From the NCBI GenBank assembly GCA_964519805.1, contig CAZFKN010000031.1, positions 1 through 29,790 of the forward strand: 29,790 bases of DNA, given 5' to 3'. Below the pieces are notes generated by a model. The model saw nothing but the letters and a program-made list of their open reading frames with translations, was not told the origin of the DNA and did not search any database. The position numbers and the translations under genes were made by a program. This document shows, one piece after another, positions 22,330 through 29,790 of the stretch; the stretch's first letter is position 1, and every line of letters begins with the position of its first letter. This DNA comes from DASQPE01 sp964519805. GTDB taxonomy: Bacteria; Gemmatimonadota; Gemmatimonadetes; Gemmatimonadales; GWC2-71-9.

Positions 22330-23046
22330 TCATATCGTTACCAGCACGTCATACAACGCGTGCGTCCACGCGGTGATCCCGAATCCACGCGTGAGGTAGA
22401 GCCCGCTGAACAGCACGCCCGCGATCACCCGGAACGTGAACGACGGCAGCGCCAGGCGGTCGCCGTAGGGACCGACGTAATGGAAGGCCGAGAAGATGAG
22501 CGCGCCCACGATCGTCGCGAACACTCCCGCCCCAACCTCCTTCCACCTGAACACCCGTCGCGCCAGCCACGCCAGCAGGCCCACGATCAGGACCCGGAAA
22601 AGCAGCTCCTCGTAGATCCCAGCTCCTAGGGAAATCATCAGCTGGGTCGGCAGGTCGAGGCGGGGCTCGGCGCCGATTGTCAGTCGCACGAGTCCCTGGA
22701 GCACGAGCCCGGTGAGGCCGCCGGCGACGGCGCCGAAGAGCGCCGCGTAAAGCACCGACTCGGCCGTCATGGCGAGAAAGATCGCGAGGCGGGGGCGGCC
22801 GGCGGCGCGATCGCGCCGGATCAGCGCCAGCCCAGTCCCGATGAGCAACACCCCGAAGACGATCAACCCGCTGCGCCCGCCCAGCCAGACGAACGCGCTC
22901 TTGAGCACCACGTCGGCCCCGTTCCGGACGCCGGTCAGCGCGTCGTGCGACAACGCGAAGGCCAGGGTCTCGTAGATGAGCAGCAGCGGCAGCGCGAACA
23001 GCAGGCTGTAGCGGGGGGACCTGGAGAGCCGCCAGTAGTCGGACAT
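22330..23046 (-). CDS. CPBP family intramembrane metalloprotease
   Basis: The 238-residue protein is strongly hydrophobic with about seven or eight helices. It has the CPBP (Rce1/Abi) motifs: EELLFR (Glu146, Glu147, Arg151), FSAFHYVG with its His, and a C-terminal His in WTHALYD. These residues form the predicted metal site inside the membrane. Bacterial members are linked to protein processing, bacteriocin immunity or unknown roles; nothing nearby suggests which. ATG 23046 is preceded directly by the heptamer arm at 23049-23078, so no standard ribosome site is seen. It lies downstream of the dehydratase gene on the same strand. Confidence 0.9.
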   Translation of the reverse strand: MSDYWRLSRSPRYSLLFALPLLLIYETLAFALSHDALTGVRNGADVVLKSAFVWLGGRSGLIVFGVLLIGTGLALIRRDRAAGRPRLAIFLAMTAESVLYAALFGAVAGGLTGLVLQGLVRLTIGAEPRLDLPTQLMISLGAGIYEELLFRVLIVGLLAWLARRVFRWKEVGAGVFATIVGALIFSAFHYVGPYGDRLALPSFTFRVIAGVLFSGLYLTRGFGITAWTHALYDVLVTI

Positions 23047-23048
23047 CG

Positions 23049-23078
23049 GTGAACGGTAAACGGTAATCCGTAAAACGG
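23049..23078. repeat. Heptamer half-element before the CPBP gene
   Basis: On the plus strand: GTGAACG, GTAAACG, GTAATCC, GTAAAAC, then GG, the same four-unit-plus-GG layout as the elements at 10386 and 22264. On the minus strand, the sense of the flanking genes, it is the right-arm form and precedes the CPBP ATG by 2 bases, like the right arm before dnaE. I find no matching left arm between 23079 and the dehydratase stop at 23103. Confidence 0.75.
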
Positions 23079-23102
23079 ACGTCGCTTCCGCGCCGGGACG
23101 CG

Positions 23103-24053
23103 TCAGACGGGGGCCACCAACGCGGCGAACTTGGCCAGATCGATGTTTCCGCCGCTCACGACGCAGGCGATCTTCCCGGTTCCGCACTTGCCGCTCAGTG
23201 CGCCCGCGACGGCACACGCGCCCGCCCCTTCGCTCACGACGTGATTGCGCTCCGCCGCCGTGCGCATCGCGCGCTGGACGTCGTCCAACGAGCACACGAT
23301 CGACCCTGCCAGGAGATGCTCCGCGAGGGCCCACATCCGGGGGAACACCGACTTGCCCCCGCACCCGTCCACCCAGCTCGCGGTCCACGCCGGGAAGGTC
23401 TCCGCCCGTCCCGCGGCGAACGAGCGTGCCAGCGGCGCCGCCGTCTCCGGCTCCGCCGCGAACACCTTGACCGCCGGCCGCCGGAGCTGCATGGCGGACG
23501 CGATCCCGCAGGAAAGCCCGCCTCCACCGAACGCGGCAACAACCGCGCTTACGTCAGGCAGGTCTTCCAGAATCTCGAGTCCGACTGACGCGTTGCCCGC
23601 GATGAACTCGTCGTCCTCGAACGGGTGCACGAATGCGCCGTCCATGCCCGGGTAGGTCCGGTCTGCCAGCGCCTTCCAGCATTCGTCGAAGGAAGCGGTC
23701 ACGATGTCGGCGCCGAGACGGCGGACAGCCTCCAGCTTGGTCGCGGGCGCGGTATCCATGACGAGGACTCTGCAGGTCGTCCCGACCGTCCGCGCGGCGA
23801 GCGCGACGCCCTGCGCCGCGTTGCCGGCGCTCACCGTCCAGACGCCGTGGCGCCGCTGCTCGGGAGGGAGGAGCCGCACGGCGTTGTACGCGCCCCGGAT
23901 CTTGAACGACCCGATGGGCTGGAGGCTCTCCAGCTTGAGATAGATCTCCGCCGGCCCGTCGCAGTTCAAGCGGACGAGCGGGGTCCGGATCGCGGCCTCG
24001 TGGACGTGACGATACGCGTCCTCGATGAGCACCGGCGGGATGGTGCGGCCCAT
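23103..24053 (-). CDS. PLP-dependent serine/threonine dehydratase-like enzyme
   Basis: The 316-residue protein is a fold-type II PLP enzyme, close to threonine/serine dehydratases and serine racemases. The PLP lysine is Lys51 in GSFKIRGAYN; SAGNAAQGVA is the substrate loop, GGGGLSCG the phosphate-binding glycine loop, and VVSGGN the C-terminal cofactor contact. There is no regulatory ACT domain, so it is a catabolic-length form. It may deaminate L-Thr/L-Ser, or act as a racemase or related lyase; sequence alone cannot decide. ATG 24053 lies one base after the U tract of an intrinsic terminator and has no ribosome site of its own, so expression probably depends on read-through of the leader upstream. 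Confidence 0.88.
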   Translation of the reverse strand: MGRTIPPVLIEDAYRHVHEAAIRTPLVRLNCDGPAEIYLKLESLQPIGSFKIRGAYNAVRLLPPEQRRHGVWTVSAGNAAQGVALAARTVGTTCRVLVMDTAPATKLEAVRRLGADIVTASFDECWKALADRTYPGMDGAFVHPFEDDEFIAGNASVGLEILEDLPDVSAVVAAFGGGGLSCGIASAMQLRRPAVKVFAAEPETAAPLARSFAAGRAETFPAWTASWVDGCGGKSVFPRMWALAEHLLAGSIVCSLDDVQRAMRTAAERNHVVSEGAGACAVAGALSGKCGTGKIACVVSGGNIDLAKFAALVAPV

Positions 24054-24054
24054 G

Positions 24055-24079
24055 AAAAAGGGGGCCGGTTAGGCCCCCT
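24055..24079 (-). terminator. Intrinsic terminator abutting the dehydratase start
   Basis: On the minus strand GGGGGCC (24078-24072), loop TAACC, GGCCCCC (24066-24060), then TTTTT (24059-24055), one C, and the ATG at 24053. An A-T pair at 24079/24059 can extend the stem. It is a textbook rho-independent terminator. Its loop contains the TAA stop of the leader ORF. The position fits an attenuator better than an end-of-operon terminator. Confidence 0.85.
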
Positions 24080-24146
24080 CCGTCGCCGTTAGGTGTTGAT
24101 CCCTTGTGAACTCGGCGCAACACCTACTGTCATCGCGACTCGACAA
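24069..24146 (-). CDS. Candidate leader peptide with tandem Cys codons
   Basis: TTG 24146 lies 7 bases after the AGGAGG core of the 13-base Shine-Dalgarno sequence and opens 25 codons that begin SSRDDSRCCAEF after the start and end at a TAA in the terminator loop. Codons 9 and 10 are TGT TGC and lie in the 5' arm of a perfect 9-base hairpin (24126-24118 with 24098-24090). An in-frame ATG at 24176, with GGAGG 9 bases upstream, would make a 35-residue version that includes the ribosome site as Glu-Gly-Gly-Asp-Pro. Translation is unproven; the region may instead be a non-coding leader RNA. Confidence 0.45.
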   Translation of the reverse strand: MSSRDDSRCCAEFTRDQHLTATEGA

Positions 24147-24147
24147 T

Positions 24148-24160
24148 GGATCACCTCCTT
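24148..24160 (-). promoter_or_regulatory. Extended Shine-Dalgarno sequence, 13 bases
   Basis: The minus strand reads AAGGAGGTGATCC, the exact complement of the usual bacterial 16S rRNA 3' tail (GGATCACCTCCTT). No other gene in the window has more than about 6 bases of match. An upstream CCACCTT (24171-24165) could pair with it and hide it. Confidence 0.7.
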
Positions 24161-24191
24161 CCACAAGGTGGCACATAGCTGCGGACCTCCA

Positions 24192-24220
24192 ACACTAAAC
24201 AGCCTCCCCCGCGGCGACAA
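24192..24220 (-). promoter_or_regulatory. Weak promoter candidate for the dehydratase leader
   Basis: On the minus strand TTGTCG (24220-24215) and TAGTGT (24197-24192) are separated by 17 bases. The -35 box falls in the loop of the upstream terminator. Transcription would start near 24185, giving a leader of about 130 bases. This would exclude the GGAGG at 24190-24186 from the mRNA and favour TTG 24146 as leader start. Confidence 0.3.
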
Positions 24221-24235
24221 GACCGCGAGGGAGGC
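24202..24235 (-). terminator. Terminator hairpin after the LEA14-like gene
   Basis: Two 13-base arms (24202-24214 and 24223-24235) with an 8-base loop form a GC-rich stem with a single G-U wobble in the minus-strand RNA. A short T-rich stretch (TGTTTAG) follows. It ends the unit of the barrel protein and LEA14-like lipoprotein genes, 19 bases after the stop at 24255. Confidence 0.7.
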
Positions 24236-24254
24236 GCTATCCGGGCGCGGCCGA

Positions 24255-24665
24255 TTACTTCGGCGGTGCCGGCTGAGCCGGTGCGGCTTGGGTCGGCGCC
24301 GTCTGCGTGACCACGCCCTCGAAGACGACTGACCGCGGCGCGATCACGCCGGCCGTGAGCAGGGTAACGAGGAAGTCGCCGAAGCTGACGTGCGTCTCGA
24401 TCTTGAGTTCGGCCACGCCCTTGCCGCCGACGAGCTGCGTCGCCAGCGACTTCTCCAGCGAAGGCGCCTTGACCCGCAGCACGCCCCAGAACGCCCAGAT
24501 GGCGTGCGAGCTGACCCGGAAACGATCGCCCTCAGCCGGCTGGTTGACCGGAGACGCCATGGTCACCGGCACGCCGAGGTTGGTCGCGTCGAAGTTGAGG
24601 CTGCAACCCTCGAGTATGGCGACCAGGGCGAGAGCGAGCATCGCGCGCCGACGCGGTGCGCTCAA
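24255..24665 (-). CDS. LEA14-like small lipoprotein (tentative)
   Basis: The product is 136 residues from TTG 24665 (basic MSAPRRRAM, hydrophobic core, AILEGC with Cys at about 21) or 128 from ATG 24641. The TTG is preferred because it overlaps the upstream stop as TTGA and supplies the Arg-rich start of the signal. The Glu at lipobox position -2 is unusual. The mature part (FDATNLGVPVTMASPVNQPAEGDRF, then SSHAIWAFWGVLRVKAPSLEKSL, and LKIETHVSFGDFLVTLLTAGVIAPRSV) suggests beta strands; I only tentatively see a LEA14/Bor-like envelope lipoprotein. The tail is Ala/Pro/Gln-rich. Coupling suggests it works with the barrel protein encoded before it. Confidence 0.62.
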   Translation of the reverse strand: MSAPRRRAMLALALVAILEGCSLNFDATNLGVPVTMASPVNQPAEGDRFRVSSHAIWAFWGVLRVKAPSLEKSLATQLVGGKGVAELKIETHVSFGDFLVTLLTAGVIAPRSVVFEGVVTQTAPTQAAPAQPAPPK

Positions 24666-25306
24666 AGCCCTGGGATCCTGAGCCCGTAGTGCGCGCCGAC
24701 CGCGAAGATGCCCGGGTCGCTGCCGGATACGAATAGGCGGTCGTAGGAGGCCTGGAAGCCGAGCCCGCTGAGGAGGTTCAGCTCGACGCCGGTGCTGAAG
24801 CCGAAGTTGGAGTCCCAGCCGATGGGAGACGGCGAATGCGTGAGGTCGATCCGGGGCGCGATCCAGGGCTTGATCGCGAGCGCAGGGTTGGGGATCGTGA
24901 GCGCGAAGCCCACGCCGATCGGCAGGTGCCAGAAGCTGGCGCCGTTGGAGCTGGCGTAGGCGAGGCCGCTCTGAAACGTGGCAGAGAACGGAATCAGTGG
25001 ACCGCCCAGCAGCTTGTAGTTGAAGCTGCCGCCGATGGAGTTGAGCGTGTTGTTCGGCCCGCTCGGATTGAAGGACGCGATGGTCGCGGTGATGCCGATC
25101 TTGCCGATGCCGAGCCGGCCGCTGGCGGCGAAGGTGGTGCCGTCGCCCGCCGCAGCGTTGGGAAAGGCCACGTCGGCATACAGGCCGAGCCCGGTGGGAA
25201 CGCCGCTGTTGTTGACCGGGAGCCCAAAAGCCTGCGCCGACACGCGGTGGACCGCGCACAGGCTCACGCCGAGCCCCGCGGCGATCGCGAAGTTGATAGG
25301 TCTCAT
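24662..25306 (-). CDS. Small outer-membrane beta-barrel protein
   Basis: The 214-residue product has a signal peptide (MRPINFAIAAGLGVSLCAVHRVSAQA, cleavage near 25). The rest alternates polar and hydrophobic residues, with many Gly and aromatic residues (GLYADVAFPN, GRLGIGKIGITATIASFN, GSFNYKLLG, FQASYDRLFVSG) and ends in GLRIPGL. This is the pattern of an outer-membrane barrel of about 8-10 strands. No specific family or substrate is recognised. AGAGAGGA lies 5 bases before ATG 25306. A promoter candidate is at 25332-25361. Its stop overlaps the lipoprotein start. Confidence 0.78.
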   Translation of the reverse strand: MRPINFAIAAGLGVSLCAVHRVSAQAFGLPVNNSGVPTGLGLYADVAFPNAAAGDGTTFAASGRLGIGKIGITATIASFNPSGPNNTLNSIGGSFNYKLLGGPLIPFSATFQSGLAYASSNGASFWHLPIGVGFALTIPNPALAIKPWIAPRIDLTHSPSPIGWDSNFGFSTGVELNLLSGLGFQASYDRLFVSGSDPGIFAVGAHYGLRIPGL

Positions 25307-25331
25307 CGGTTCCTCTCTGGAGTCGGCGACA

Positions 25332-25361
25332 AGCTTAGCCGCCCGCCGCGCGGGAAGTCAA
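25332..25361 (-). promoter_or_regulatory. Promoter candidate of the barrel protein gene
   Basis: On the minus strand TTGACT (25361-25356) and TAAGCT (25337-25332) are 18 bases apart. The expected start is near 25325, about 19 bases before the start codon at 25306, with the ribosome site in between. Confidence 0.5.
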
Positions 25362-25368
25362 CACAAGA

Positions 25369-25401
25369 CGGCGCCCGGCTCCATCGGGAAGCCGGGCGCC
25401 G
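25369..25401. terminator. Terminator hairpin at the end of the ATP synthase unit
   Basis: A perfect 12-base stem (CGGCGCCCGGCT with its complement) encloses a 9-base loop (CCATCGGGA). It follows the stop of the barrel gene coupled to atpC by 22 bases and precedes the promoter at 25332-25361. There is no strong T run (GTCTTGTGTT on the minus strand). Confidence 0.72.
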
Positions 25402-25422
25402 ACTGTTCCAGCAGGCGACGGA

Positions 25423-26034
25423 TCAGCGGACGAAGGCGACCCCCAGCGACACGCCTTCGATGTCCCCCACTCCGGCACTGACGCGGAAATCCACCGTGTT
25501 GCTGAACCGGATGTCGACGCCGAAACCGAGCGCGGCGTCCAGGTTGCTGTCCCCGCTCGAGAACCGTGGCACCAGCACCGGCTGCACGTAGGGGACGAAG
25601 CTCGTGCGCGACCCCTCTAGCAGAAACCGGCGGCCCAGGGAGACGCCCACCGGCAGGTAGACCTGAGCCGGCCCCGACCCCGCGTTGAGGCCGATGCCCA
25701 GCGTGAGTGCCCCATCCAGCGGAAACTTGTCGCTCGCGTTGAGCACCCGGGTGCGGAAGTCCGCACCGAGGAGGGCTCGCGTATCGCCGTTCGGGATGTT
25801 CTCGAAGCCGCCCCGGATGCCGAGGTCGTAAGAGCCGTGACCGTAGCTGTAGAACCCTTCGAGCGCGAAATCCGGGGCTCCACTCGGAAACGAGATCGTG
25901 CCGCCGAACTCATACGAGTGGAATGCGCGGTACGGGGCCTTGAAGACCGGCGTGCCGGTCTCCTGCGCCGCCGCTCCGGTCGCCATCGCCGCGATCATCA
26001 GCGCTACCGCCACTCCGATGCCGGCTTGCCTCAT
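25423..26034 (-). CDS. Outer-membrane beta-barrel protein coupled to atpC
   Basis: The 203-residue product has a signal peptide (MRQAGIGVAVALMIAAMATGAAAQ, cleavage near 24). About 8-10 amphipathic strands rich in Gly, Phe and Tyr follow (HSYEFGGTISF, FALEGFYSYGHGSYDLGIRGGF, ALTLGIGLNAG, VYLPVGVSLGRRF, DAALGFGVDIRFS) and the chain ends in VSLGVAFVR. No family is recognised. ATG 26034 overlaps the atpC stop as ATGA (26031-26034), so it is translated from the ATP synthase mRNA. The upstream frame has no other start with a ribosome site. The outer membrane seems an odd place for a product of this operon. Confidence 0.8.
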   Translation of the reverse strand: MRQAGIGVAVALMIAAMATGAAAQETGTPVFKAPYRAFHSYEFGGTISFPSGAPDFALEGFYSYGHGSYDLGIRGGFENIPNGDTRALLGADFRTRVLNASDKFPLDGALTLGIGLNAGSGPAQVYLPVGVSLGRRFLLEGSRTSFVPYVQPVLVPRFSSGDSNLDAALGFGVDIRFSNTVDFRVSAGVGDIEGVSLGVAFVR

Positions 26035-26284
26035 GCGTCGCTCCCTTGCACGCGTTCCGCGACCACCCGCACCCGATCGTTCACCACCTGGAGGAATCCG
26101 CCCTCCACCTTGAACTCGCTGACCGTGTCCGCCCGCCGCACGCGGAGGCGGCCCCGGCCGAGCAGCGTCATGAACGGCGCGTGGCCGGGGAGAATGCCGA
26201 CCTCGCCGTCGTACGCGGGCGCCGTGACCGCGTCCGCGTCGCCGTCGAACATAGCCGCGTCAGGCGAGATGACCGTGACGCGCA

Positions 26285-26285
<1 letters not shown>
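26031..26285 (-). CDS. atpC: ATP synthase F1 subunit epsilon, short form
   Basis: The 84-residue protein covers only the N-terminal beta sandwich of epsilon (VTVISPDAAMFDGDADAVTAPAYDGEVGILPGHAPFM, then GGFLQVVNDRVRVVAE). The C-terminal helical hairpin of the usual 130-140 residue subunit, which inhibits ATP hydrolysis and senses ATP in several bacteria, is absent, and the frame ends normally. The sandwich is enough to link gamma to the c ring. ATG 26285 overlaps the atpD stop (TGATG) and its own stop overlaps the barrel gene start. Confidence 0.93.
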
Positions 26286-27742
<1,457 letters not shown>

Positions 27743-27773
27743 GTGGGGTCCGAGTGTCGGGTCGGGGGTTGGA

Positions 27774-28672
27774 CTAGCCCTGCAACGCCGCCGCGCCGCC
27801 CACGATCTCCGCGATCTCCTGCGTGATCTGGGCCTGCCGCTGGCGGTTGTACGTGCGGGTGAGGAGATCGATCAGCTCGCCCGCGTTGTCGGTTGCGTTC
27901 TTCATTGCCGTGCGGCGCGCGCCGTGCTCGGCCGCCGCGGTTTCCACCATGCCGCGGTAGACGGCGTTGCGGACGTAGAGCGGCAACAGCTGCTCCAGGA
28001 TCGCTCCGGCACTCGGGGCCAGGATGTAGTCGGCGACGGGTCCCGGTGCGGCGCCCGGCGCGCCGGCCTTCTCGCCCGCCTGCACCGGCAGAATCCGGAT
28101 CGTGGCCGGTGGCGTGGAGAGCGCACTCAGGAACCGGGCCTGCACCAGGTCCACGCTCGCCAGCGCGCCCGCCTCATAGGCCGCGATGAGCGGTGCCGCG
28201 ATTTCCGTGGCGTGGGCCACCGTCGGCTTGTCACCGATGTCCTGCCGGTCGGCGGCGAGCTTCCGACCCAGGTACTTGAAGAAGCCGGCGCCCTTCTTCC
28301 CGACGGCGTACAGATCCACCGTGTAGCCCTCGGCCTCCAGCGCCTCGATCCGGCGCCGCGCTTCCTTGATCAGATTGGCGTTGAAGGCCCCGCAGAGTCC
28401 GCGGTTGGAGGTGAGCAACACCACCGCCGCGCGCCGAGGGCCGCCCTGCGCGATGGGGTGCTGCGTGCGCAGGAGCGGAAAGTCCTCGGCCAGCTCGGGT
28501 GTGACCAGGTCCGCGATGGTTTCGCGCAGCGCTTCCGCGTACGGGCGTGCGGCGAGCACGCGATCCTGCGCCCGCTTCAGCTTGGACGTGGACACCAGCT
28601 CCATCGTCCGGGTGATCTTGCGGGTGTTCCGGACGGAGCGGATGCGCCCCCGAAGCTTGCCGCCCTTCGCCA

Positions 28673-28673
<1 letters not shown>
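27774..28673 (-). CDS. atpG: ATP synthase F1 subunit gamma
   Basis: The rotor shaft subunit has 299 residues. The N-terminal helix (LRGRIRSVRNTRKITRTMELVSTSK) and the C-terminal helix (ARRTAMKNATDNAGELIDLLTRTYNRQRQAQITQEIAEIVGGAAAL) that form the coiled coil are both intact. The central domain has LTSNRGLCGAFN. The Ala/Pro/Gly-rich insert near 210-225 (EKAGAPGAAPGP) is a small family-variable loop. ATG 28673 overlaps the atpA stop by one base (TGATG). Confidence 0.97.

Positions 28674-29790
<1,117 letters not shown>

Noticed and set aside
24148..24160. GGATCACCTCCTT on the plus strand as the 3' end of a 16S rRNA gene or fragment
   Set aside because: The match stops at these 13-14 bases; the upstream sequence has no similarity to helix 45 or the rest of 16S. 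It is better read as a Shine-Dalgarno sequence on the minus strand.
24093..24332. 79-codon plus-strand ORF across the dehydratase leader
   Set aside because: It runs through two terminator hairpins and the start of an antisense gene, with no ribosome site.

Overview
This is a GC-rich chromosomal window from a diderm bacterium. Outer-membrane barrels, lipoproteins and periplasmic proteins point to two membranes. The gene set (psp1-metG, an 84-residue ATP synthase epsilon, several secreted zinc peptidases) and codon use fit Gemmatimonadota or a close relative, but that placement is inference: there is no rRNA gene here to test it. No tRNA, rRNA, CRISPR array, insertion sequence or phage gene was found. 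Most of the window is housekeeping.

Layout, left to right. (1) 1-4782, plus strand: the end of a 2-oxoacid dehydrogenase E2 gene, lpdA (E3), a small membrane protein, lipB (octanoyl transfer for E2 lipoylation), a cytosolic molybdopterin oxidoreductase and a helical unknown. E2, E3 and LipB form a functional set. (2) 4779-9644: an M20 dipeptidase (minus), a ComEA-like helix-hairpin-helix protein (plus) behind a region dense in dyads, and a minus-strand pair of exported zinc peptidases. (3) 9689-17531, plus strand: hisIE, dnaE, accA, a PSP1/RicT-like gene and metG. hisIE and the M30 peptidase gene diverge from two promoters that share one -35 box, and hisIE looks leaderless. (4) 17532-24053: an M23 peptidase with a structured leader; a minus-strand TPM, nucleotidyltransferase and lemA operon; a lipoprotein and a DsbA-like protein (plus); a CPBP protease and a PLP-dependent dehydratase (minus). 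(5) 24054-26034, minus strand: a possible attenuator leader, a LEA14-like lipoprotein and two small barrel proteins. (6) 26031-29790, minus strand: atpA (cut by the window edge), atpG, atpD and atpC. The second barrel gene overlaps atpC by 4 bases.

Three non-coding signals stand out. First, three intergenic elements at 10386-10468, 22264-22327 and 23049-23078 share one design: four 7-base units followed by GG. In two of them an inverted second arm follows, and the arms keep their complementarity although the heptamer differs. Second, the minus-strand leader before the dehydratase gene (24053-24160) has a 13-base Shine-Dalgarno sequence complementary to the usual 16S tail, a short ORF with tandem Cys codons in the 5' arm of a hairpin, and an intrinsic terminator ending one base before the ATG. 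Third, the divergent promoter at 9689-9739 is built on a shared TTGACAA core.

Many genes are tightly packed, with ATGA, TGATG or TTGA overlaps suggesting translational coupling. No stretch over 300 bases lacks a gene. The longest gap (17532-17789) holds a promoter-like sequence, a terminator-like structure and a possible 13-codon leader ORF.
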